From Lentisphaerae bacterium ADurb.Bin242 (GTDB taxonomy: Bacteria > Verrucomicrobiota > Lentisphaeria > Victivallales > UBA1829): a stretch of DNA of 52,034 nucleotides. Positions within the stretch are counted from its first letter, which is position 1, and each line of letters opens with the position of its first letter. Positions 34,884 through 44,100 of this stretch are shown piece by piece. The notes beneath the pieces are model-generated. The model did no database searches, was not told the DNA's origin, and saw only the letters and a list, made by a program, of their open reading frames with translations. The stretch covers positions 1 through 52,034 of the forward strand of contig MWCA01000034.1 in the NCBI GenBank assembly GCA_002069785.1, written 5' to 3'. Position numbers and translations under genes: made by a program.

Positions 34884-37800
34884 TCATGGACACAAGACGA
34901 TTTCACGCAATCCCAGGGGGACTGGCGGATTGATGTCGAAATAAGAGATCCGCAGAAGGTTCGCCAGCGAACCGGAAAGGACAACAGCCAGTTCGTTTTC
35001 CCCCGGCTTTACCGTTCCGGCGGCATCGAAGAGCCAGGGATGCCACGCACGTTTTCCGAGAGATTTTCCGTTCAGGAACACTTCGAGGCAATGAGTGCCT
35101 TCCTGGCGGATCCGAATTCTTCCCGGCAGGGCGTTTTTGCCGAGGCGGAAGCGGCGGCGGAACGTGAGGTTCCCCGTGAATTGCGACAGTCCGCATTTTT
35201 CGAGATCGCCGGAGGGCAGGACTTCCGGCAGAGGCTCCAGATGAAGTTCTCCGTTCCGTTTCCGCGCGGCGAACATGCCGCTCAAGACCACCGGGTCCAC
35301 AAAATTGGTTTCCTGCTGTGCGGCCGACTGGAACAGCATGTTTTTCGAGGCCCAGCGAGAGGTTTTCATACGTACGTACATCACGTTGAAGCCGGAACGG
35401 AGGGCATTGTCCAGCCGGGCGAGACGGTTGTCCTGATTCCAGCAGCGGCAGGGTTCTGTTTCCGTCAGAGGGACCCCGTTCAGGAGAATGCGGTCGTAGT
35501 CCTCCGGGTTGTCAAGGATCAGAGACAGTCCGCCGGGGAACGCGGCGTCCGCGAAAAAGCCGCTTTTCAGCCAGCAGAAGGGATATTCTTCCCGGGAGTA
35601 GCGGAAGGTATGCCGCCCGGATGCCGATACGCCGAACCAGCATTTCACCCGTTCGGGGTCCTCCCGCGCATCGCCGGGAGCCGGCCCGATTTCCAGCGGA
35701 CACAACGCCGTATTCGGACGGTCCAGTTCGTATTCCCAGTCGCCGGAGAGAATCTTCCGTTCGCATGCCGGAAACCCGAAATGGGCGGGCGGAGTTGCCG
35801 GCGACGGCGCCTCCTCTGCGGAAAACTCGAAAACGAGGGACTGTTCCGGATACAATTCCAGCGGGAGACTCCCGTCCGCATCCGGCACGGCTTTCCATGA
35901 AGCGCCGGTGTCGGTGTCGTGCGCAATGACAGGGCCCGGCAGGCTTTCGGGATGCAGACGGACGGAAGCGGGTTCTTCTCCCTGGTTGGAAACGAACAGA
36001 CGCGTCCGTTTTCCATCGCTGCGCAGGGCCGAACAGAAATTCCCGGCGCTTTCCCCTGTCACCCTGTATTTCTGCGGAACAGCGGCGCGAACGCTGGAAA
36101 CGAGGGCCTCCGTAAAATTCTCATCCCCTGCGGAAATGCACGGCTGCGCCCGGAAAAATTTCTCTTCGCCGGGCGTGAGGGGTCTGTCCTTCAATCTTTC
36201 CGGACGGCAGCCCGTGAAGACGACTTTTCCGCCGCTCTGCACCAGTTCCGCCAGACGTTCCGCCTGGATTCCGGCCAGGACGCGTCCGGCGGGGACGATG
36301 ACCAGACGGAAGACGGCATTCGGGACTTCGAGCCGTCCATCCTTCACGATGGCGTTCTCCAACACCTCTTCGAACAGCAGTTCGAAGCCGATGTGGTTTT
36401 TCAACAGCGCGGAAAGAGTTTTGGGCATGGTTTCGGCGCAAATCGGGTCGAATCGGACCGGCGCCATCGGCGTGCCCGCCCGAAGAGCGGTTTCCACCTG
36501 AAGCACGGCGATTTCCGTGTCGAGGTGTCCGAAGGCGGCAAATGCGGACAAGCGGCGGCAGGCTTCGCTGTACAGGGAATAAAACGGGAACCATGCCTGA
36601 AGCAGTTTCGAGGAGACCGGATATTTGCCGTGTCCCGATCCCGCATAAGCGATCATATTGTCGTTCAGCAGGCTGATTCCCATGGCCGCGAGAAAGTTAT
36701 GGATGTCCTTCTGTTCCGCGAGGGTTTCGGAGGCGCCGCGGCACCCGAACGCTTCTGCCAGGACGCGCGCCGCTCCGGTGTAACGCGCCGCGGAGGCGGG
36801 CTGTTTGACGGTATAAATGATCTCCGTCCCGGCGTTCCCGCCGCCTGCCAGAATCTGCTCGAATCGGGCAATGTTCCCCTTGCGCCACGGGGTCAGGTAA
36901 CAGAGAAGGTCGCAGCCCGGCGCCTGCTGGTGCTTCATCATCCGGTAGATTTCGCCGTTGGTGTGGAGGCGCATCCGCTGGACGGCAGGTTCCTCGCACA
37001 TGAAATGTCCGGTGGAGATCAGGTTCCGTTCGGCGCACCAGTCGCCCAGCGTCCTGCCGAAACCTTCCCCGGCCATCCCGGACACCAGTTCCCAGTAGTC
37101 GCAGCGGACGCGGACCGACTCCGGAGCATCGTAAAAAATCGCGGGCAGGACATCCGGCAGGGAGTAGCCGAAACGTTCCGTGAAACGTTCGAAAAGTCCG
37201 GGCGTGAAAGGAATGCAGTTTCCTTCGCACCAGTAGGCGGAGGAAGAAAGGATCATCGGCTCGTCGAAGAAAAATCCCCGGATCAGCGTGCCGAACAGCG
37301 AACCGAAACGGCGTTCATATTCTTCGTGGATGTATCCCATCCAGCCCCGGACGGCTTCGGGATTGAGGAAATCCAGCGAACCCCGCTGATCCCACATTCC
37401 GATTCCGCATCGGGCGCTCAGTTCAGAGAAATTGCCGGGGCGGATGTCGAAGAACAGGATATACGCGGTTTTGCCGAGGGAATTCCGCCAGCGGTTTTCG
37501 TCGTCCGTGGAGACTCTTTCCCAGCGGGTTCCGTCCGTGCCGACGAACACGCAGAGGGGACGGGGGCCGTCCGTGTAGGTGAAGCATTTTCCGGGAGCGA
37601 CTTCGGCATGACCGCCGTAGATGATCCGGGAACGGAACTCGGGATGGTCCCGGAAGACCCGTCCGCCGGCGGCTCCGCTGGGCCACGCATAGTCGTCATA
37701 GATCCAGACCCGCATATTCAGTCGGCGGCTTTCTTCGAGGGCGAACCCGACGAAGTCAAACCATTCCCCGCTCAGATATTCCGGGTATTCCAAAGGCATC

Positions 37801-37943
37801 TGGGCATAGATGAAATACTCGTCGATGCCGTTTTCCTTGAACAACCGGAGCTGGCGGCTCATTTCGCTTTTTTTCATCCGGCCGTTCCAGCACCACCATG
37901 GAACGGGACCGAAATCCCGGAAGACCGGAACGGTTTTTTTCAT
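34884..37943 (-). CDS. GH106-like glycoside hydrolase
   Basis: A 1019-residue protein; ATG 37943 is chosen because AAAGGAT lies upstream, and the conserved domain begins soon after. The N-terminal barrel shows the pattern of GH106-type alpha-L-rhamnosidases and relatives: PVPWWCWNGRMKKSEMSRQL (14-33), ENGIDEYFIYAQ, RVWIYDDYAWPSG (78-90), then FFFDEPM in the barrel. The centre has a Rossmann-like segment (RLVIVPAGRVL, GGKVVFTGC), and the C-terminal 250 residues contain galactose-binding-like sandwiches (LEVFLNGKSLGKRAWHPW). No signal peptide is evident, suggesting intracellular action on imported oligosaccharide. Last gene of the LacI/ABC-transporter unit, 97 bases after the MalG-type gene. 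Confidence 0.78.
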   Translation of the reverse strand: MKKTVPVFRDFGPVPWWCWNGRMKKSEMSRQLRLFKENGIDEYFIYAQMPLEYPEYLSGEWFDFVGFALEESRRLNMRVWIYDDYAWPSGAAGGRVFRDHPEFRSRIIYGGHAEVAPGKCFTYTDGPRPLCVFVGTDGTRWERVSTDDENRWRNSLGKTAYILFFDIRPGNFSELSARCGIGMWDQRGSLDFLNPEAVRGWMGYIHEEYERRFGSLFGTLIRGFFFDEPMILSSSAYWCEGNCIPFTPGLFERFTERFGYSLPDVLPAIFYDAPESVRVRCDYWELVSGMAGEGFGRTLGDWCAERNLISTGHFMCEEPAVQRMRLHTNGEIYRMMKHQQAPGCDLLCYLTPWRKGNIARFEQILAGGGNAGTEIIYTVKQPASAARYTGAARVLAEAFGCRGASETLAEQKDIHNFLAAMGISLLNDNMIAYAGSGHGKYPVSSKLLQAWFPFYSLYSEACRRLSAFAAFGHLDTEIAVLQVETALRAGTPMAPVRFDPICAETMPKTLSALLKNHIGFELLFEEVLENAIVKDGRLEVPNAVFRLVIVPAGRVLAGIQAERLAELVQSGGKVVFTGCRPERLKDRPLTPGEEKFFRAQPCISAGDENFTEALVSSVRAAVPQKYRVTGESAGNFCSALRSDGKRTRLFVSNQGEEPASVRLHPESLPGPVIAHDTDTGASWKAVPDADGSLPLELYPEQSLVFEFSAEEAPSPATPPAHFGFPACERKILSGDWEYELDRPNTALCPLEIGPAPGDAREDPERVKCWFGVSASGRHTFRYSREEYPFCWLKSGFFADAAFPGGLSLILDNPEDYDRILLNGVPLTETEPCRCWNQDNRLARLDNALRSGFNVMYVRMKTSRWASKNMLFQSAAQQETNFVDPVVLSGMFAARKRNGELHLEPLPEVLPSGDLEKCGLSQFTGNLTFRRRFRLGKNALPGRIRIRQEGTHCLEVFLNGKSLGKRAWHPWLFDAAGTVKPGENELAVVLSGSLANLLRISYFDINPPVPLGLREIVLCP

Positions 37944-38040
37944 ATTGACTGATCCTTTCCATGAAGTCTGTCTGTCATGAAAAAATATCCGCAAGGGCGG
38001 GGATTGCAAGCGGAATATTGCATTTTCGGAGGGGACTTCC

Positions 38041-40365
38041 TTATTTTTCACTCGGAACGACAATGCCTTTCAGGATGATGTTCTGACAGAAGATGAAGAC
38101 GAGCAGAGTCGGGATCGCGGCGATGATGAGGGCGGCGAACCCGACGGCCTGGCTGGTCCGCATCTGAAGCTGGTAAAGGTGCACCATCATCGTCCACATG
38201 GACTGGTCCTGACAGAGGAGGAACGCCATCATGAAGTTCGCGTAGGCCGAGGTGAATGCACCGAGCGCGATCACCGCGAGGATCGGGGTGGAAAGCCCCA
38301 TGGCGATGTGCCAGAACACCGTCCATTCGCTGGCGCCGTCGATGGCCGCGGATTCGAAAAGTTCTTTCGGCAGGCTGTCGAAAAAGCCCTTCAGCAGGAA
38401 AATGGAGTATCCGTTGGCCATGCCCGGCAGAATGAGCGCGCCGAAGGTGTTGAGCAATCCGAGGTCCCGGATGAGGATGAACTGCGGTATGCCGAGCACC
38501 ATTGCCGGAAAGGCCATCGGAAGCATGAGGAAAAGCAGGATTTTGTATGCGGCCGCCATCCTGTAGCGGGAGAGGGCATAGGCGCAGAGCGGATTCACGA
38601 GAAGGGTTGCAAGCACGGCCAGAGTGCAGTAGATGAACGTGTTTTTGGCGGCATTCCCGTTCGTGATGATCGTATCGAAGACCATCAGATAGTTGCGTTT
38701 GAGGAATTCCCGGCACAGGAACCATTTGTGGTCGATCGTGTTGAACCATTCGTATTCGCGGGTCGGGGGCGGGAGGAACTCCCACGACGTGTAGATTTTT
38801 CCCCAGGCCGCATTGAGATTGGCGACAGTCCCGTATTTCTTCCGGAGGAACTCCGTCCACGCCGGTTTCAGGGCCGCCGTGTCCACGATCCTTCTCAGGG
38901 CATCGTTCGCGGGTTCCCGGATGAACTGCGTGTAAAGGCCTTTTTCGCGCAGGGAAGCCGTCTTCGAGGAAGGATACCTCTGCGAGAACGGAATTTCCCC
39001 GCTGCTGACGATGCGGGTTTTGAGGTCGTGCGACATTTTTTCAAAATCGACGTCTTGATTCCGCCCGGTATATTCTTTTTCCACGAAAAGCCTGTAGGGG
39101 ACCATGGCCGTGGCAACAAGTCCCGTTTCCTGCGGCGCGAGCGTATTGACGAATGCGCTCCAGTCGGACATTTCCGGCAGGTTGTCCTGCGGTTTTTCCG
39201 CCTTGAGTTCGACTTCCCCGAAGTCGGCATATCCCCTTCGGTAAACTTCATTCACGCGCGGGAGGGAACCGTATTTCCTCTGGAGCCAGGCGCGATATTC
39301 TCCAGCCAGCGTTTTGACGTGAATGGAGTCTGCCGGAGCCTTCTGAAAAAGGAATTCGTTCCAGTCCGTCTTCCTCTGTCCGTCGACCGGTTTTTCCGGG
39401 GGCAGGGGGACTTCCTCGAACGTTTTCGCACGGGTGTTGTAGAGCTTGTTGAGCGCATGGATGTCGCTGTATTTCGTCTGGAGGTATTCCGTCCATGCTT
39501 TCGAGGCGGACGGCCTCAATTCGAGGAATCCGCCGTTGACTTCCTCCCGGACGAAGCGGTTCCAGAGCTTTCCGAGGGCGGGCTGTTTTTCCGGGAAATC
39601 CTGCGGAAGGGAGATGTCGCTCCACTGGCGGTAGGAGGTGTCCAGGAGTTTGTTGACTTCGGCCAGGTCGGAGGAAACATATCTTTTCACGTAGGAAGCG
39701 AATTTTCCGTCAAGGTCGAACCAATACATATGCATCGTCTTGACTTGGATGGTCTTGAATTCAAGGATCACCCGGAGGATGCCGGAGGAATAATCGGTCC
39801 GGCGTTCCGGCGGCAGAAAGTTCTCGCAGGGAAGAGTCACGGCGTCCCACGAAGTGAAATTGGTTCCGATTTCCTTGTTGAAAGCGGCAAGTCCTTTCGG
39901 GCCTTCTCCGTATTTTTTCTGGAGCCACGCCCAGAACTCCCGCAGGACCAGCGGATACACTCCGAATTCCGAAGTCATTCCCATGCCGCGCCAGTAATGA
40001 GGCGTTTCCTTCCGGAGTCTGGCGAGGAACGCCCTGTAGTCTTCCGCCTGAATCCGGACCGGGTTTTCCGGTTTGCGGATGCCGGTGACGATTCCGAGAG
40101 GCTCCCGCAGGCTCTCGAAAAGGATGACTGTCTGGCCGTTGTATTTCGAGTCCAGATATTTCTGGAACAGCAGTTCATCCTTGTAAAGGAATTCCGGCAG
40201 GATGCTGAAATCGTTGAAATCGACGCTGCTTTTGAAGGAGCCGGAAAGCATGATGAGAAGCGGGTAGATCATGGTGACGGCCCCGAGCAGCAGCACGAAG
40301 TGTATGGCTGCATTCAGGACCTTCGTTTTCCAGTATTTTCTTTCCACATTTCCGATGATGGGCAT
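38041..40365 (-). CDS. MalG-type ABC permease with ~480-residue repeat-bearing extracytoplasmic insertion
   Basis: A 774-residue protein; usual MalG-type permeases have about 280. TM1 is at about 16-41 and the remaining five helices at 570-770, with the EAA loop (ESAAIDGASEWTVFWHIA, 671-688) that docks the ATPase. Between them, in the periplasmic loop after TM1, lie residues about 50-550. This loop contains at least five copies of a degenerate unit with the pattern W-x2-[FY]-[LV]-x2-KY...LN...Y-x-[SD][WF]-x2-[VIL]-x-[LP]P (about 143-179, 219-254, 287-322, 356-390, 501-534). The unit resembles a helical segment of GH42 enzymes. Upstream is the partner permease fused to a binding protein, three bases away. 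Confidence 0.85.
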   Translation of the reverse strand: MPIIGNVERKYWKTKVLNAAIHFVLLLGAVTMIYPLLIMLSGSFKSSVDFNDFSILPEFLYKDELLFQKYLDSKYNGQTVILFESLREPLGIVTGIRKPENPVRIQAEDYRAFLARLRKETPHYWRGMGMTSEFGVYPLVLREFWAWLQKKYGEGPKGLAAFNKEIGTNFTSWDAVTLPCENFLPPERRTDYSSGILRVILEFKTIQVKTMHMYWFDLDGKFASYVKRYVSSDLAEVNKLLDTSYRQWSDISLPQDFPEKQPALGKLWNRFVREEVNGGFLELRPSASKAWTEYLQTKYSDIHALNKLYNTRAKTFEEVPLPPEKPVDGQRKTDWNEFLFQKAPADSIHVKTLAGEYRAWLQRKYGSLPRVNEVYRRGYADFGEVELKAEKPQDNLPEMSDWSAFVNTLAPQETGLVATAMVPYRLFVEKEYTGRNQDVDFEKMSHDLKTRIVSSGEIPFSQRYPSSKTASLREKGLYTQFIREPANDALRRIVDTAALKPAWTEFLRKKYGTVANLNAAWGKIYTSWEFLPPPTREYEWFNTIDHKWFLCREFLKRNYLMVFDTIITNGNAAKNTFIYCTLAVLATLLVNPLCAYALSRYRMAAAYKILLFLMLPMAFPAMVLGIPQFILIRDLGLLNTFGALILPGMANGYSIFLLKGFFDSLPKELFESAAIDGASEWTVFWHIAMGLSTPILAVIALGAFTSAYANFMMAFLLCQDQSMWTMMVHLYQLQMRTSQAVGFAALIIAAIPTLLVFIFCQNIILKGIVVPSEK

Positions 40366-40368
40366 GCT

Positions 40369-42909
40369 TTACTTCTCCGTGGTTTTGAATTCCATCTGGG
40401 AAAGGCGTTTGAGGTTGTAGATCGTAAAGAGGAGCGTCAGGCTTCCCAGCATCCACGCCATGGCGATGGCGCTTCCGAAATTCAGCATGGTGTACGCCTC
40501 CTTGAAGATATGAAGCTCGGCCACCTCGGTGTCGGCCATGCCGAAGGTCATGACCAGCATGTTCCCGCCCGACTGCGAGGCGCTGATGAAGGCTCCGACG
40601 AAGTTGATGATGATCAGCGATTTGAGCGTGGGCAGCGTGACGTGCCGGATCTTCTGGAAGAAATTGGCCCCGTCGATTTCCGCGGCCTCGTAGGTTTCAT
40701 CCGGAACGCCTTTGAGGGCCGCCAGGTAAATGAGGCAGCCGGGCCCCATTCCCGCCCATATCGTGGGCAGCGTGCAGGCGGCCATGGCCCAGGTCGAATC
40801 GTTCAGCCAGTCCTGCGGCACGAATTTCATTCCGAAGAGCCCGGCGATGTTCGCGCAGACCTGGTTCAGGATGCCGGCCGAACCCGCCTGATAGAACTGT
40901 CTCCACATGAAAAGCACCACCATTCCGCTCATGACGGCCGGGAGATAATAGATCAGGCGGTAGACGACTTTCCCGCAGGAGACTTCCTGAAGAAGCAGCG
41001 CCAGGATGATCGGCGCGGCAAAGGCCAGCGTAAGCATGAAAAGCATGTAGCGGAACGTTGTCCAGATGGCGTGCCACCACTCATTGCTGAACAGCACCCC
41101 GGCCAGGTTTTCGAGACCGTTCCAGCGGCTTTCCCCGATCAGGCGGTAGTCCTGAAAGAAAATCTGCGAACCGGTGATCATCGGATAATAGATCCAGAGC
41201 AGGATGGTCAACACCGCCGGCAGCATGATCAGATATCCTCCCCAGCAGCGCCGGAACTCCCATCCCCGTTTTTTACCGGAAAAAGAATCCTTCGGAGAAA
41301 AAATCTGCCAGATTTTATAGAGGACGAAACAGAAGAGGGCCAGCAGAAGGACGGCGGCTGCCATTGCCACATTCAGGCGTTTCGCTTTTTCCCCGGGGGA
41401 GACGTAGCCGATCATCCGCGAGTTCGTGCGTTCCTCGGCCGCCTTCAGAAGCTTCTCGAAAATCCGGATTCTCCTCTCGACGGCCTGCGGGGCGTTGCCT
41501 TCCGGAAGTTTTCCGTCCCGGTACAGCTGCATGGCCTCGTCCATCGGTTGCGTGAGGTAAAGATAGACCAGCTGGCAATTCTTGCCGTACGGTTCCGGCT
41601 TCCCGTTTTTCATGGCGTTGTTGAACGTTTCTTCCCATTGCCGCGGATAATATTTCAGATATTCCGTGTAGCCGAATTCCCGGAGGTAAGCCGGACTGAG
41701 AATCTTGCCGAAGCCGAAATCGACCATTTCCTTCGCATAGATTCCGCGCGCCGTTTTCGAGTTCATGAACCGGATGTATTTCCATGCGGCGTCGCGGATT
41801 TTATCCGCCGGAACATACTGTCCTTCGGAGTTGCGGCGTCCCGCGATTCCCGCGAAGATGCAGTCCAGCCGGGTGTTGATTTCGGAGACGCCCTTTCCGG
41901 AGGGACCGGCCGGGAAGGTTGTCACGCCGATGAGGGCCGGATCGATGGCGTCGCCGACATTCTTGTCTCCGAGATAAGCCTGATACATGCCGATCTTGCC
42001 GGCCATCAGCGCCTGGCGGAGCGACCTCGGGTCTGCGGTCGAAGTGCTGTAGCCGTGCTGCATGACGCCTTCCGAATCGATCCAGCGTTCCGTTTCGAGC
42101 CGCATGTAGAATTCGAGGGCTTCCGCCGCCGCCCTTGTGCCGAACGACGCCCGCCAGCGGCCGTCCTTGTCCTTTTCAACGATGTCGACCCCGCTGCTCC
42201 ACAGGAACGCGATGAAGTCCCAGCTCCGTTGCAGTCCCTTGGACAGATTGATCCCGTAGCGGTTGGCCGCCGGATTCGTGATGCACTTTGCGCAGTACAG
42301 CATTTCCTCCCAGTTCCGGGGCGGTTTTTCGGGATCGAGCCCGACCTGTTTGAACAGGTCCTTGCGCCAGAAGAAAACCCGGACGGTGATGTCGCTGCCC
42401 ACCATCCATACATGTTTTCCCGCCGGAAAGCCCCCGACCGCCGGGCCTTCCCGGTACATGATCGGGACGAAGATCTCCGGCAGGGTTTCAAGGAAGCGGC
42501 GGACGCTTCCGTATTCGGGATCATTCCGGATGTAGTCGTCCAGCGGATGGAGGAATCCCTGCTGGATGTAGGTGTCCGACATCCGGAAGTTCACATTGAT
42601 GATGTCCGGCGCCTGGCCTCCGGCAATGGCAAGCATCAGCTGCGACTCGTTGCCGATGTTCGGAATGCTGATGCCGGAAAAGGCCGTCACTTCGATTTCC
42701 GGATACTGCTGGTGGAAGGCTTCCAGTTTTGCCCGTTCGATGACCGAATTGACGTCGGTCGCCTTCGGATCGGGCAGATTGATGACCTTCAGCGGTATTT
42801 TCATCATGCCGACGGTTTTTGCTTCGCCCGCGCCCGTTCCGGACGACAGAAGGCACAGCAGCGCAGCCAGACCTGAACGCAGCCGTGCGGAAAACCCTTT
42901 TCCTGTCAT
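40369..42909 (-). CDS. ABC solute-binding protein fused to MalF-type permease
   Basis: An 846-residue fusion. Residues 1-28 form a signal sequence. Residues 35-495 are a family 1 (MalE-type) solute-binding protein (LAIAGGQAPDIINVNF, HPLDDYI, PRNWEEMLYCAKCI, KIGMYQAYLG, TTFPAGPSGKG). An extra helix (512-534) and a basic stretch (KKRGWEFRRC) lead into a six-helix MalF-type permease (556-835) with the EAA loop YEAAEIDGANFFQKIRHVTLP (740-760). The added helix restores the inside position of the permease N-terminus. Fusions of this kind are uncommon among sugar importers. ATG 42909 is preferred for AAGGATGG upstream. No ATPase gene lies in the window. Confidence 0.88.
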   Translation of the reverse strand: MTGKGFSARLRSGLAALLCLLSSGTGAGEAKTVGMMKIPLKVINLPDPKATDVNSVIERAKLEAFHQQYPEIEVTAFSGISIPNIGNESQLMLAIAGGQAPDIINVNFRMSDTYIQQGFLHPLDDYIRNDPEYGSVRRFLETLPEIFVPIMYREGPAVGGFPAGKHVWMVGSDITVRVFFWRKDLFKQVGLDPEKPPRNWEEMLYCAKCITNPAANRYGINLSKGLQRSWDFIAFLWSSGVDIVEKDKDGRWRASFGTRAAAEALEFYMRLETERWIDSEGVMQHGYSTSTADPRSLRQALMAGKIGMYQAYLGDKNVGDAIDPALIGVTTFPAGPSGKGVSEINTRLDCIFAGIAGRRNSEGQYVPADKIRDAAWKYIRFMNSKTARGIYAKEMVDFGFGKILSPAYLREFGYTEYLKYYPRQWEETFNNAMKNGKPEPYGKNCQLVYLYLTQPMDEAMQLYRDGKLPEGNAPQAVERRIRIFEKLLKAAEERTNSRMIGYVSPGEKAKRLNVAMAAAVLLLALFCFVLYKIWQIFSPKDSFSGKKRGWEFRRCWGGYLIMLPAVLTILLWIYYPMITGSQIFFQDYRLIGESRWNGLENLAGVLFSNEWWHAIWTTFRYMLFMLTLAFAAPIILALLLQEVSCGKVVYRLIYYLPAVMSGMVVLFMWRQFYQAGSAGILNQVCANIAGLFGMKFVPQDWLNDSTWAMAACTLPTIWAGMGPGCLIYLAALKGVPDETYEAAEIDGANFFQKIRHVTLPTLKSLIIINFVGAFISASQSGGNMLVMTFGMADTEVAELHIFKEAYTMLNFGSAIAMAWMLGSLTLLFTIYNLKRLSQMEFKTTEK

Positions 42910-42935
42910 TTTTCCATCCTTGCTATTGATTGAGA

Positions 42936-44066
42936 TCAGGAAGATTCCGGGCCGACAGCCCATTTCAGCAGGGCCCGCCCCATCGCCCGTCCGAGCGAAC
43001 GCCAGCTGTCGACGCCGAACGTGAAGCCGCCGCTGTTCGCATACGGTATCTCGAAAGTGGGCGCCAAGCGGACGAATGAAAATTCGGAAGCCCACCGCGT
43101 CAGGGTCATCCCTGTTTCAAGAGTGGTCCCCTTGTTCCAGGGAGCTCCGAAGGGAAGTTCGTGTTCTGTGAAGTAGGGGACGTCCCGCTGCGGGTCCGCT
43201 TCGAGGCATCTGGAAAAACGCAGATTGGCCTTCTCGATGCGTTCGACGCCGGTCCCCACGAGGAAAACCCGGGAATCCTCTTTCCCGCATACGTACGGAC
43301 AGTGCAAGTCGACGACGCAGTCGGGGCGTTCCGTTTCGATGAGCTTCATAATTGCGGCGGTTTCGGGATAGACCGGCTGCGGGCGGTAATCCCGTCCGTG
43401 GTCATGCGGGGTTCTTTCCTTTCCCTGGTCGCCGTCGATGACGCCGTCCGTGTCGACAAACGGGACGGCCGCTATTTTGAACCGGTCGAGCAGGCCGTCC
43501 TTGTCCAACGCTTCCCGGAGTATTCCCTCCAGGACATAGGTGGCGGTCATTTCGCAACAATGATGACGGCTTGTCAGGAGGAGTCTGTGCGGCGGAGCGG
43601 CTCCCGGCGTCTTCAGACGAAGCAATGTCGCGCTCCGGCCTTTGCGCGTCCGGCAGAGTTCCTCTGTCCGGAGGCACAAATCGCCGTTCGATCCGTCGAG
43701 AAACCGGTTCAGATGCGCGGGAAGATACTGCATGCTTGTGCAGAATATCACGGAGGAAGACGGACCGCCGTCATAAAAGTAGCGGAATGTACTTTTCTCC
43801 CACTCATATTGTCCGGGCGGAAGCCAGCTCCAGGACATTCCTCCGTCGAGGCTGAACGCGGGCCCCCGTTCCGTCATGGAGCATCCTTCCGAAGGAACAA
43901 AGCTCACGGTATATTCGCCCGGCTCGTCGAAGGTGAGGCGGAAGCACCAGTAAAACCAGTCTTTGCGGGTGTCGCGACAATCCTTGCGGACCCGGATTTC
44001 ATGTCCCGACGTTCCTGCGGGGAATCCGCACCCGGCGGGAACATCCGTATCGAACTGAACTGTCAT
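42936..44066 (-). CDS. M14 zinc carboxypeptidase-like protein
   Basis: A 376-residue protein without signal peptide. An N-terminal beta-sandwich (about 1-120; FRLTFDEPGEYTVSFVP) precedes an M14 catalytic domain like that of cytosolic carboxypeptidases (M14D). Zinc ligands are H169-x2-E172 (SRHHCCEMT) and H255 (VVDLHCPY); VPFVDTDGVIDGD replaces the usual NPDG loop, and E339 (PTFEIPYAN) is the catalytic Glu. GGGAG precedes the ATG. It lies between a DUF4838 gene and the fused ABC transporter gene, so it may strip amino acids or acyl-amide groups from the glycan; substrate unknown. Confidence 0.82.
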   Translation of the reverse strand: MTVQFDTDVPAGCGFPAGTSGHEIRVRKDCRDTRKDWFYWCFRLTFDEPGEYTVSFVPSEGCSMTERGPAFSLDGGMSWSWLPPGQYEWEKSTFRYFYDGGPSSSVIFCTSMQYLPAHLNRFLDGSNGDLCLRTEELCRTRKGRSATLLRLKTPGAAPPHRLLLTSRHHCCEMTATYVLEGILREALDKDGLLDRFKIAAVPFVDTDGVIDGDQGKERTPHDHGRDYRPQPVYPETAAIMKLIETERPDCVVDLHCPYVCGKEDSRVFLVGTGVERIEKANLRFSRCLEADPQRDVPYFTEHELPFGAPWNKGTTLETGMTLTRWASEFSFVRLAPTFEIPYANSGGFTFGVDSWRSLGRAMGRALLKWAVGPESS

Positions 44067-44100
44067 TTTATCTCCCGGCGCAACTGTTTTTCAGATCGGG

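Noticed and set aside
37150..37200. GAAACGTTCCGTGAAACGTTCG as a LacI operator cluster
   Set aside because: It lies deep inside the GH106-like coding region and is explained by a repeated Arg/Glu/Phe codon pattern (ERFTERF).
38179..42876. A very long open frame (over 1500 codons) antisense to the two permease genes
   Set aside because: It has no domain pattern and no ribosome site, and its composition mirrors the codon bias of the sense genes. The sense frames have clear permease and binding-protein motifs.
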